From Actinomycetota bacterium (GTDB lineage Bacteria; Actinomycetota; Acidimicrobiia; Acidimicrobiales; GCA-2861595): a stretch of 36,562 nt of DNA. The translations under genes and the position numbers were made by a program. The stretch spans positions 1-36,562 of the forward strand of contig PJQG01000081.1 of NCBI GenBank assembly GCA_002861595.1, given 5' to 3'. Positions 16,401-24,329 of the stretch are shown piece after piece (position 1 is the stretch's first letter; the number at the start of each line of letters is the position of its first letter). Under the pieces are notes generated by a model. The model was not told the origin of the DNA. It made no database searches and was given only the letters and a program-made list of their open reading frames with translations.

Positions 16401-17696
16401 CTATCTGCCAAAGAGATCTACGGCCAGGGTTTGCTCGGGGCGCCAGTGTGATTCGCGCCTCCTCGCCGGGAACTCGGTGCGGTCACCGGCGGCGTAGCGC
16501 CGAGCGGTCTCGGCTCGCTCTGGACTTCCCACCGTCGACCACCCATCCCCGCACGAAGCCCACGTCATGCTGGCGGCGTCAGTGTCGCCCAGCCGTTCCA
16601 GGCGGCATGCCTCCCGCCCGGTCGCGACGGCGCTCCGTACCGAGGCCAGGGTCGGTGATGGACGGGCAGTCTCGGGGCGGTCGGTCACGTCGACGAACAG
16701 TTCTTCGGGGCGGTGCCCTGCGGGGACAACGAGTAGCTCGCGCCAAGCCGGCCCCATTCGCTCGACGGGAGCGGTGGCGAGGAGCAGGAGATCTCGCCGG
16801 CGGAAGACCCTCGCCCACCGGCCGGACTGGCCGTCGGAGACCCGGACGTCGATCTCGGTCGCCGCACGTAGAACTGCGGCCACGTCGGGCGCTGCGTCGG
16901 TAGGCACGCCGGGTGCGACGCGGCGGCGCGCTTCCTCGCGCGCTGCGCGAGCGACTGCCGGCGCAGCAGCGACAGCGGCCACCGGCGGGTCACCGTCGAA
17001 GAGACGTCGGGCTCGTAGGTCGTCCTCGAGCGAGCGGAGCCGTCGTCGGACGAGCTCGCTATCGACGAACGGAAGCGCCTTGTGGATCACGGCGGCGAGC
17101 TCCAGGGCGGCGCGTCGTGCCTCGAAGGCGAGCATGCCGGCGTCGTTGAGACCGAGTAGGGCCGCTGCCGACCTCGACGCCAGCGAGCGTGTCAACGGGG
17201 CGAGTACGACCATGTCCGGATCCGCGATGGCGGCGACCGCCGCGCCCTCGAGTCCCGCCACTGCGGCCTGCAGCGCCGTCACATCGGGCTCAGTCGCCAG
17301 CTCGAGGAGCAGGGCCAGGCGGCCGAGTGATCGCCGCCGAAGCGGCGGTTCACGGCGATACGGGGCCTCGTCACCGGAGATGCGCCTGGGGCCGTGGGGC
17401 GGGTCGGAGCGGCCTAGGGCGAGCAGGCGCGCCAGCGCCTCGGAGCCGAGCAGCGAGGCGCCGGCCTGCGCGACTTGCGAGGCGAGCTGGGTCGGATCAC
17501 CCTCGAGGCGAGCCTCGATGACCACCTCGCTGGTCATGTGGGGGTTGGCGTAGTCAACGCTGACCCGGACACCTTCGCCGATCTCCACGGTCGCCGGGCC
17601 GGCGGGTCCGTAGTTCATGCCGGTGGCCCTGAAAAGCCGAGAGTCGGGGTCCCAGCGGCCCACCAACCCCTCGCCCGAGGGCCCCAGGTCGCTCAC
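16401..17696 (-). CDS. Hypothetical protein coupled to the sigma-like gene
   Basis: The 431-residue product is read from GTG 17696, which overlaps the stop of the upstream sigma-like gene (GTGA), so the two are translationally coupled. The N-terminal ~70 residues look beta-rich (GEGLVGRWDPDSRLFRATGM, then VRVSVDYANPHMTSEVVIEA); the middle is helical and Ala/Arg/Leu-rich (residues about 100-260), followed by a beta segment (WARVFRRRDLLLLATAPVER). No signal peptide, membrane segment or known motif. Its strict pairing with a sigma-like protein makes an accessory or regulatory role plausible (an anti-sigma or effector role is speculation). The last ~45 residues are rich in Arg, Glu and Trp. Confidence 0.7.
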   Translation of the reverse strand: MSDLGPSGEGLVGRWDPDSRLFRATGMNYGPAGPATVEIGEGVRVSVDYANPHMTSEVVIEARLEGDPTQLASQVAQAGASLLGSEALARLLALGRSDPPHGPRRISGDEAPYRREPPLRRRSLGRLALLLELATEPDVTALQAAVAGLEGAAVAAIADPDMVVLAPLTRSLASRSAAALLGLNDAGMLAFEARRAALELAAVIHKALPFVDSELVRRRLRSLEDDLRARRLFDGDPPVAAVAAAPAVARAAREEARRRVAPGVPTDAAPDVAAVLRAATEIDVRVSDGQSGRWARVFRRRDLLLLATAPVERMGPAWRELLVVPAGHRPEELFVDVTDRPETARPSPTLASVRSAVATGREACRLERLGDTDAASMTWASCGDGWSTVGSPERAETARRYAAGDRTEFPARRRESHWRPEQTLAVDLFGR

Positions 17697-18340
17697 GTCG
17701 CCGCCCTGGCTGTCTCCACGGCCCAGCGCAGGCGCTCCGAAGCAGCCTTTAGGGCGCGGGCCCGCCGTTGACGCATCGCGGCGTCCTCGGGCCGGTGCGC
17801 CGACGGGAAGCAGTTGCCCTTGCCGGCCAGCCACAGGGCCGCCCAGGTGAGGTTCTGCTCGTCGGTGGAGCTCTGCGGGGCCGGGGCTGCATGGGGGATG
17901 GGTACGTCGCGGTGGAGCCGAAAGGTCAGCTCGTTCAACACGGCGGCGCCGATCCAGGGCGTTGCCGCCAGCGTCGGGAGGAGGACACGCCGGCAGTCGT
18001 CCTCGAGCCGGTCGACGACGTTGACCTCGAACGGCGGCGCTTCACCGTCCACGACGGCTTCGTCGAGCTCAGCTTCGTCAGGGCGGGCGCGGCCGCGCCG
18101 GTAGAGGTCCCGCACGGCGTATTGCAGGAGCCTGTAGGCGGCCGCCGCGGGGTTGTCGGGCGGTGGCCGGCCCCGGTCGCTCGCCAGGCGCCACGCCCGG
18201 ACGCGGGCGTCCTGGAGGGCATCGTCGGCGAGGCTCGACGGCAGGCGGAGACGGCCCAGCTCGCGTCGGGCCGCGGCGCTCGCCTCGGGAGTCAACAGCC
18301 ACTCGAATGCCTCCGTCGCCACGGTCCATCGGTACCACAT
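17693..18340 (-). CDS. Divergent RNA polymerase sigma factor-like protein
   Basis: The 215-residue protein has an N-terminal region that resembles sigma region 2: SSLADDALQDARVRAWRLAS is in the place of the usual 'D-A-E-D-L-x-Q-E-x-F-x-R' core-binding helix, and PAAAAYRLLQYAVRDLYRRG fits the -10 recognition helix. A weak region-4-like end is visible (DAAMRQRRARALKAASERLR), with no clean HTH. The linker carries acidic and Pro-rich stretches. It may be an atypical ECF sigma factor or a sigma-derived protein. ATG 18340 is chosen; GTG 18322 is an alternative. It is divergent from the VWA gene over 56 bases and coupled to the downstream 431-residue gene. Confidence 0.5.
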   Translation of the reverse strand: MWYRWTVATEAFEWLLTPEASAAARRELGRLRLPSSLADDALQDARVRAWRLASDRGRPPPDNPAAAAYRLLQYAVRDLYRRGRARPDEAELDEAVVDGEAPPFEVNVVDRLEDDCRRVLLPTLAATPWIGAAVLNELTFRLHRDVPIPHAAPAPQSSTDEQNLTWAALWLAGKGNCFPSAHRPEDAAMRQRRARALKAASERLRWAVETARAAT

Positions 18341-18396
18341 CGCGAATTTCCCGCCGACCGATGTCACATCACCGCTCGGGCTGCGCCGTAGGAGGC

Positions 18397-19113
18397 ATGG
18401 ACACCACACCGACCCCGAATCCCGTTCCTACCGACAAGCCGACGACCAAGACGCACATCTACTTCCTGCTCGACCGGACCGGTTCGATGGCCGCCATGGC
18501 CGCCGACGTGATCGGCGGGTTCAACGGCTTCCTCGCCGCCCAGCGGGCCGACGGCGACGACGCCGTCATGACGCTCGTCCAGTTCGACAGCGGCAACCCC
18601 TTCGAGATCCTCGTCGACGCCGCGCCCATTGCTGCGGTGAGGGACCTCACGCCCGCCACGTTCCAACCTCGGGGCTCGACGCCGTTGCTGGATGCCACCG
18701 GGAACCTCGTGGCCCACGCCTCGGTCCGGGCCGAACAGCGCACGGTCCTCGCCAAGGCGTCCGAGAGCATCCTGTTCGTCACCTTCACCGACGGCGAGGA
18801 GAACGCCAGCCGTCGCTACACCCGTGCCCACATCGTCAAGCTGGTGGCCGCCAAGGAGGCCCAGGGCTCGGCGTTCGTGTTCCTCGGCGCCGGCCTCGAC
18901 GCCTATGCCGAGAGCCGAAGCATTGGCTACGCACCGGGCTCGGTGCAGCGCTGGGCGGCCGACGGGCGAGGCGCCCGAGTCGCTTTCGACAGCCTCGCCC
19001 GTGCCACCGTCGCCCATCGCGGGCGTGTCCGGCGGGCGGAGCAGGTAGACGCCCACGAGTTCTTCGACGGAGACAAGCCGGCGGACGCCGACCGCAAGAG
19101 GCGGGGCCAGTGA
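18397..19113 (+). CDS. von Willebrand factor A domain protein
   Basis: The 238-residue cytoplasmic protein is nearly all one VWA domain. MIDAS elements are present as a variant: LLDRTGSM (DxTxS in place of the usual DxSxS), the threonine in RGSTPLLDA and the aspartate in FTDGEEN. Such proteins bind divalent metal and often chaperone or regulate partners. A GGAGG Shine-Dalgarno sits immediately before ATG 18397. It is divergent from the sigma-like gene with a shared 56-base promoter region. No MoxR-type ATPase is adjacent, so it is not part of the common VWA-MoxR module here. Confidence 0.85.
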   Translation: MDTTPTPNPVPTDKPTTKTHIYFLLDRTGSMAAMAADVIGGFNGFLAAQRADGDDAVMTLVQFDSGNPFEILVDAAPIAAVRDLTPATFQPRGSTPLLDATGNLVAHASVRAEQRTVLAKASESILFVTFTDGEENASRRYTRAHIVKLVAAKEAQGSAFVFLGAGLDAYAESRSIGYAPGSVQRWAADGRGARVAFDSLARATVAHRGRVRRAEQVDAHEFFDGDKPADADRKRRGQ

Positions 19114-19880
19114 CGGCGTCGCTCGCCGCCGGTGGCGGCAATGGCACGCCGCGCCACAATGGTCCCGTGGAAGGCATGGCACTCGAGGGGCGCGCTGCCT
19201 GTAAGACGTGCCGGCCTCAGTGACTGGCTGATTGTGCGTCTCGTCATCGGTCTGGCGCTGCCTCTCGAGGGCAGCACGACGGTTCCGTTCGACCGACCAT
19301 GGGGTTGAAAGGCATGGCTGCTCAAGCCCTCCGCTCCCAGGGACATTCCCGAGCGCCGCCGTCGTGCCGAAGTCGTGCACCTCGGAAGCGGACATGACGA
19401 CAGGGCGGGCCGGCAGTCAGTGTGGCTTGTTCCCGATGCGGCTCTTCAACATGACCGACGGCGTCCTCGTGCCGGTCCTCCCGACCTCCCTTCCGGCAGA
19501 GGGTGTTCTGGCGCGCACGCACCTCCAGGCCGCACTCAGGGAGAATCAGCCGTCTCGGCGACGACTCCTTGTCGTGGCCGAGAATTCGGAGCCTTCAGCG
19601 ACGCGAAACGGCGGATCGACCCCTTTTGCATCGACCACGAGGCCCGGCCGGTCGTCGTCGAGCAAGCGCACCAATGACGGCGGACACCTGGATGAACTGT
19701 AAGCGCTTCGGTAAGCGCCCATGGTCTCGGTGATGACCTTCGGCGATCCGGTGACCATCTTCGAGAAGCACGTGGAAAGCAACGCCGACGGCTCGGCCGA
19801 CGCCCGCAACCGGTTCTGCCAGCCTGGCTCGATGAGGTCGAGGGTGAAGATCCTGTAGTCCGCCACGACGTTCGACGATC
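19114..19880. other. Non-coding or degraded accessory interval
   Basis: Nearly 770 bases without a gene I can support. Short frames on both strands (for example minus-strand 19546-19866) have fairly GC-rich third positions but no recognisable motif and no ribosome binding site. The interval precedes two recognisable scraps (nuclease-like and integrase), so I read it as eroded mobile or accessory DNA. Confidence 0.4.
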
Positions 19881-19888
19881 CGTGCTGC

Positions 19889-19990
19889 GGCCGATTTCGG
19901 CAGGGAGATCACGACGACCGCACTCTGGCTCAACGACGTTTTCGGCATGGACATCCGGTGCGTCCGCATCATGCCCCATTGGCCACCAAC
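19889..19990 (+). pseudogene. Fragment of a nuclease-like conserved protein
   Basis: A plus-strand reading AADFGREITTTALWLNDVFG followed by MDIRCVRI gives about 34 residues with excellent codon bias. I recall this block (FxRExTTxxLWLNxxxxDIRCVR) from a family of predicted PD-(D/E)XK-type endonuclease-like proteins; that identification is from memory. Neither the upstream domain nor the usual downstream block (a conserved DVQQxIPLPE motif) is visible, so this is a scrap. Confidence 0.4.
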
Positions 19991-20120
19991 CTCGCCGGCG
20001 GACCCCTGGGACATGTCCGACCCCCGGCGAGACCACACGACCATCCCCTACACCGACGCTCACACCGAATCCCTCGTCGATGATCTCGTCGACACCTTGA
20101 TCATCCTCCGATGTCCCATG

Positions 20121-20297
20121 GGACTCGCACTGCTGAAAACCGCCGCCCTCGACGCCGGCGTCCCCCTCCGTGACGTGCAGGAAGCCGCCAGCCATGCCGA
20201 TCCCCGGGCCACGATGCGCTACGACCGAGCCCGGGTGTCCCTCGACCGGCACGCCACCTACGTCGTCGCTGCCTTCCTCGCCGGCGCCGCCCGCTGA
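20121..20297 (+). pseudogene. C-terminal remnant of a tyrosine recombinase (integrase)
   Basis: The last ~50 residues match integrase C-termini: AALDAGVPLRDVQEAASHAD, then PRATMRYDRARVSLDRH and ATYVVAAFLAGAAR before TGA. This includes the box II His (ASHAD) and the catalytic Tyr (MRYDR). The preceding bases do not carry the HxLRH motif, the catalytic domain core or the N-terminal SAM-like domain, and are unrelated. It is a remnant with no function as a recombinase. A second tail from the same family lies at 32598. Confidence 0.75.
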
Positions 20298-20363
20298 AGC
20301 CGCCTCGAAGGCGAGTCCTACACTGGCAGGAGTGTCGACCGTCGACCAGCCCGAGGAGCGGTC

Positions 20364-20492
20364 GTGCGGCCCTATCCGCCCGACGAAGCACTCAAGCGCG
20401 CCCGGCCGTTGCCTCCCCGTGACCGGCTCGTCATCGAGGACGTGACCGACGACGAGTGGAAGGCGTTCGAGGACGCTCTAGCTGAGACGTGA
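20364..20492 (+). CDS. VapB-like antitoxin, small
   Basis: The 42-residue frame from GTG 20364 (MRPYPPDEALKRARPLPPRD, then DVTDDEWKAFEDALAET) resembles the short antitoxins found immediately before PIN toxins: a charged N-terminus and an acidic DEWxxFExAL helix at the C-terminus. GAGGAG is 6-7 bases upstream. Its stop TGA overlaps the toxin start (GTGA), the usual coupled arrangement. No RHH or AbrB domain is visible in this short form. Confidence 0.65.
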   Translation: MRPYPPDEALKRARPLPPRDRLVIEDVTDDEWKAFEDALAET

Positions 20493-20921
20493 CTGACCCC
20501 CAGCCGATGGGCGTGGTCGTCGACACGATGGTCATCAGCTGGCTGTTCGAGGATCGTCCGAACACGCTCGCCGACCGCTACCGGGACCTCATCGGCCGGC
20601 AGCCCGTCCTGCTGGCGTTCCAGACCGTGATGGAACTTCGCTACGGGGCGCTGCGGGCCGGGTGGGGCGAGTTGCGACGCCGCCGACTTGAACGCCGCGT
20701 CGCCGAACTCGCTGTAGTGCAACCCGACAACGAGAATGTCTCGGTGTGTTCGGAGCTGCGATTCCGGTGCCAGCAGTCCGGCCACGCCCTCGGTGACAAG
20801 CTTCCACGATGGCGACCGCTGGATCGCAGCCACCGCCATGCGCCTCGGTGTGCATCTCGTCTCCCACGACCGCCTCTTCAAGAACGTGCCTGGACTCGAT
20901 CTCAGCGTCCACGAGAACTGA
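20489..20921 (+). pseudogene. PIN-domain (VapC-like) toxin gene with a frameshift
   Basis: The first frame (from GTG 20489) encodes MTDPQPMGVVVDTMVISWLF with the first catalytic Asp, then TVMELRYGAL with a Glu, and runs well to GHALGDK (about nt 20800). There the natural continuation (FHDGDRWIAATAMRLGVHLV, then SHDRLFKNVPGLDL) lies in another frame, ending at TGA 20921. A single extra base around AAGCTTCCAC restores one continuous PIN domain of about 143 residues. As written, the frame would run to 20971 with a nonsense C-terminus lacking the two downstream acidic residues, so PIN nuclease activity is expected to be lost. The antitoxin upstream is intact. This could also be a sequencing or assembly error. 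Confidence 0.75.
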
Positions 20922-21238
20922 TAGGCACTAGTGACGATCGGCGGTTCTGGCCGCCGCGCCCGCTCGCGTAGCCGTCGATCGGACGCGGGCCCGCGCTCAG
21001 CGCCGCTGCTGCCGATCGGGCAATCGGGCGCGACGGTCACCAGCGCGAGCCGCGGCCGTCGATGGCGCTGTCAACGCATTGGCTTTTTTCGGACCATGAC
21101 GACAGGCTTGCCGAGGCGATCGGCCGCCTACTCGCATCGTCTCCGCCCCCAAGGCGGGGGGCGAGCGCGAAGCAGTCGGAGTCGCCGGGCATCCGTACGA
21201 CCGGCGGGGCGCAGGCGTGCTCTGTCCGATGGCCGGAA

Positions 21239-21289
21239 GCGACGAGCAGCCCCCGGCCGTCGGCGAAAGCGGCCCGGGGGCTGCTCGTC
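21239..21289. repeat. Perfect 17-bp inverted repeat
   Basis: The left arm at 21239-21255 (CGACGAGCAGCCCCCGG) is exactly complementary to the right arm at 21273-21289, with a 17-base loop containing GCGAAAGC. No T-tract. It may form a very stable RNA hairpin, act as a bidirectional terminator or be part of a mobile element. Confidence 0.6.
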
Positions 21290-21432
21290 GGCGCTCTCCC
21301 GCTGGTGCGGGGTCACCCCGTAGTATCCGGTAAGAACCCTTTCGGTGACAGTAGTGGTTATGTCAGTACGCGGGGTTTACTTTCTTCGCGGTGGCGGGGA
21401 GGGTGTCCCGGCAGCTCACGGTCGGCCTTGGC

Positions 21433-21461
21433 GCACCGAGCGCCGCTGCACCGCTCGGTGC
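21433..21461 (-). terminator. Likely terminator hairpin for the GGDEF-EAL gene
   Basis: A perfect 10-bp stem (GCACCGAGCG / CGCTCGGTGC) with a 9-base loop lies about 55 bases beyond the stop of the minus-strand GGDEF-EAL gene. Confidence 0.45.
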
Positions 21462-21515
21462 CGCCGGCGCGCTCACGACTCTCGGCCACCATCCGCGCTG
21501 ACAGGACGGTTCTTT

Positions 21516-24044
21516 CTAGGCCAGGACCAAGCTGTCAGGGTCCATCGGCTGGCTCCAGTAGTAGCCCTGACCGATGTCGCAGCCCATCTGCCGCAGTTGC
21601 CGGAACTGCTCGGCGGTCTCGACGCCTTCAGCGACTACCTCGAGATCCAACGCGTGCGAGAGCCCGACCACTGCCAACACGATGGGTGACTCGGCGTCGG
21701 CATCAAGGTGGCGGATGAACGACCGGTCGATCTTGAGCTGGTCGATGGGAAGGGCGTTGACGTAGCTCAGCGAGGAGTAGCCGGTGCCGAAGTCATCCAC
21801 GCTCAGCTGGACGCCCAATGCCTTCAGTGCTTCGAGGACGGTCACCGCCAGCTGCGTGTCGGCCATCACGACGGTCTCGGTGATCTCGAGGCACAACGCG
21901 GCGGGATCGACCCCCGACGTCAGTGCGGCGGTTCGCACGAGGTCGGGCAACTTGGCACTGAGCTGGCGGGGCGACACGTTGACGTGCATCTTGAGCGGGT
22001 GCGAGCGTGCACCCTCGCGCTGCCATCGCGCCGCCTGCCGGCACGCCTCGTGAATGACCCAGGTGCCGATCGGCACGATGAGGCCGCTCTCCTCGGCCAC
22101 GCTCAAGAACTCGCCCGGCGCCAGCATCCCGCGCTCAGGGTGGTCCCAGCGGAGCAGGGCTTCGACGCCGACCACTTGTTCGCTGTCCAAGTCCACCAAC
22201 GGCTGGTACACGAGCTTGAACTGCTGCTGCCGCTCCAGGGCCTCGCGGAGCCCATGTTCGACCTGCAGGCGGGCGAGCGCACTCTCGTGCATGGTCGTGT
22301 CGAACACCTGGAATCGCGCCTTGCCTCGCTCCTTGGCCTGGTACATCGCCGCGTCGGCCTGGCTGAGCACCCGCTCGGCGGTGTCGCCGGCGCGGGGAAA
22401 GGCGATCCCGATGCTGGCGGTCAGGTGGACCTCGGCACCACCGAGCCAGAACGCGCCGGCGACGGCGTGCTCGATGCGATCGGCGATGCCCACGGCCTCC
22501 AGCTCGCCGACCACGGGATCGCACAACACGACGAACTCGTCGCCGCCGAGTCGTGCCACGGTGTCGCCTGGGCGAACCGCCGTCCGGAGCCGTCGGGTCA
22601 GCTCGATCAGGACGCGGTCGCCCGCGTCATGCCCGTGACGATCGTTCAGTGCTTTGAATCGGTCAAGGTCCAAGAAGAACACCGCGGTCGTGGCGCCCTT
22701 GGTTCGTCGTCGCTGCAGCGCGTGGGCGAGTCGGTCGGCGACGAGGGTGCGGTTGGCGGCTCCGGTCAGGGGATCGTGGATGGCCTGGTAGGCGAGGGCC
22801 GTGACGGTGCGATGCTGGCCGATGGCAAGGGCGGCGACGTGGCCGAGACGAGCGAGCAGCTTCCAGTCGTCATCGCTCGGCCCATGCGCCTCGTCGCTGT
22901 AGAGGACAAACACGCCGAGCAGGTGGTCGGTGCCCGGCGCCACGATGGGCGAGGACCAGCAGGTGCGCAGACCGAGCGAGAGGACCGCATCGCGGGCGCG
23001 GGCCCAGCGGGCGTCGCTGGTCAGGTCGGCGACGATGGCAGCCGCCTGCCCCCACGGCCCGCCCGGCGCATGGGGGACAACCTCGGCGACGGAGGCGTCC
23101 TCGACGCCTGAGACCTCCAGACCACCACCGTGGCGGAGGACCTTGTCGGTGCCGTCGAGCAGGAGGATCGAGCAACGGATCGGACTGGCGTGAACATCGA
23201 CGATGTGCGCCAGGGCGTCGAGGATGAGCTCGAGCACCGCGCCGGCGGCGATCATCTCAAGCACCCGGGACTGCGCTTCGAGCACGGACTCCGCTCGCCG
23301 CCGCCGGGTGATGTCGCGGGCGACGACGGACGCGCCGCTGATGCGCTGGGAGTCGTCGACGATCGGCCCGATGGATAACGACACGTCGACGCGCGTGCCG
23401 TCGCGTCGCGGCCGGCTCGTCTCGTAGTTACTGATGCGCTCTCCGACGGCGACGCGTTCGAGCAGGCGGCCGATGTCAACCGCCCACTCCGCCGGCAGCA
23501 CGTCGTGGGCGCGCTGACCCACGGCGTCGCGCGCCGAGATGCCGTAGAGGTTTTCGGCAGCAGGGTTCCAGTGGATGATCCGCCCGTCGAGCGAGTAGCC
23601 GGTGATCGCTTCGCCGGACGACGCGATCAGGGCCGCGGCGTGGCCTCCCAGTTGCTCCTCGGGCGCTACGACGTGCAGCTGGTGGACGATCTGCACCTCG
23701 TCGCAAGGCGACCACAGCGGCCAGAGGTCGGCGCGGACGCAGACGACCGAGCCGTCCGGTCGGCGCAGGCGCAGGTTCGTCTGGCAAGCGGAGACGTCGC
23801 GGTTGGCGAGCTGCCGTGCGAGGCGGGAGAACGAGGCGAGATCCTCGGCTTCGAGGAGCCTGGCGAGCGAGCTCTGCACCATCTCCGAGTCGCGTCGATC
23901 GACGAGCTCGCAGAACGCTCGGTTCACCATGACGACGGTCCCGTCCCCACGGGTGATCGCCAGTGGCGATGGCGCCGCGCCGAGCATGTTCCGCAGTGCG
24001 TCTTGGCAAGCCCGGTACTCCGTGGCGTGGTCGCCCGTGCTCAT
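21516..24044 (-). CDS. PAS-PAS-GAF-GGDEF-EAL cyclic-di-GMP enzyme
   Basis: The 842-residue cytoplasmic protein contains, in order: PAS (about 16-125), PAS (about 135-255, with SLDGRIIHWNPAAENLYG), GAF (about 275-420), a GGDEF domain (signature LGGDEF around residue 500, with DPLTGAANRTL at its start) and an EAL domain (EALLRW around 625, LEITETVVM, and DDFGTGYSSLSYV). Both catalytic motifs look intact, so the protein may make and/or degrade c-di-GMP; which activity prevails cannot be judged from sequence. No membrane segment. ATG 24044 is chosen because upstream frame sequence lacks coding bias. It is divergent from the HATPase-PAS gene over 285 bases. Confidence 0.93.
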   Translation of the reverse strand: MSTGDHATEYRACQDALRNMLGAAPSPLAITRGDGTVVMVNRAFCELVDRRDSEMVQSSLARLLEAEDLASFSRLARQLANRDVSACQTNLRLRRPDGSVVCVRADLWPLWSPCDEVQIVHQLHVVAPEEQLGGHAAALIASSGEAITGYSLDGRIIHWNPAAENLYGISARDAVGQRAHDVLPAEWAVDIGRLLERVAVGERISNYETSRPRRDGTRVDVSLSIGPIVDDSQRISGASVVARDITRRRRAESVLEAQSRVLEMIAAGAVLELILDALAHIVDVHASPIRCSILLLDGTDKVLRHGGGLEVSGVEDASVAEVVPHAPGGPWGQAAAIVADLTSDARWARARDAVLSLGLRTCWSSPIVAPGTDHLLGVFVLYSDEAHGPSDDDWKLLARLGHVAALAIGQHRTVTALAYQAIHDPLTGAANRTLVADRLAHALQRRRTKGATTAVFFLDLDRFKALNDRHGHDAGDRVLIELTRRLRTAVRPGDTVARLGGDEFVVLCDPVVGELEAVGIADRIEHAVAGAFWLGGAEVHLTASIGIAFPRAGDTAERVLSQADAAMYQAKERGKARFQVFDTTMHESALARLQVEHGLREALERQQQFKLVYQPLVDLDSEQVVGVEALLRWDHPERGMLAPGEFLSVAEESGLIVPIGTWVIHEACRQAARWQREGARSHPLKMHVNVSPRQLSAKLPDLVRTAALTSGVDPAALCLEITETVVMADTQLAVTVLEALKALGVQLSVDDFGTGYSSLSYVNALPIDQLKIDRSFIRHLDADAESPIVLAVVGLSHALDLEVVAEGVETAEQFRQLRQMGCDIGQGYYWSQPMDPDSLVLA

Positions 24045-24329
24045 AGTGACCGAAGGTAGTGGATGAACATGGCCTAATCGGTCGGATCTGGCGCGCGCGG
24101 GCTGACGAGCCCTGGCGGCGTACCCGCCCTGCGCAACGTCGGGAGGATGGGCTGACGGATTGGACCGTGCGCACATCACGTCGCACTGCTGGACCGCGCC
24201 GTGAAGGGGCGACGCCCTCTTTGGCGACCTCTTCTTCACGGCTCCGGAAGTGGATCCACCGCGCCACGCGCCGACATGGGTTGCCTCATCATCGTGAAGC
24301 ACCGTCTGCCCATGGGCCAGACTGCTGGC

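Larger units (their letters stand above)
20922..21515. other. Intergenic region with two hairpins
   Basis: About 590 bases between the toxin remnant and the GGDEF-EAL gene. Apart from two inverted repeats listed separately I see no gene with coding character. A frame starting at ATG 21062 (MALSTHWLFSDHDDRLAEAI) is short of support. Confidence 0.4.

Noticed and set aside
19546-19866. A minus-strand frame of 106 codons with fair codon bias
   Set aside because: No recognisable motif, no ribosome binding site, and located in an eroded interval; may be a remnant but I cannot support it.
21300-21420. A possible riboswitch-like region near the GGDEF gene
   Set aside because: It lies at the 3' side of that gene and I could not match it to c-di-GMP or c-di-AMP aptamer motifs.
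21708-23111. A long plus-strand frame opposite the GGDEF-EAL gene
   Set aside because: Antisense shadow of conserved catalytic domains.
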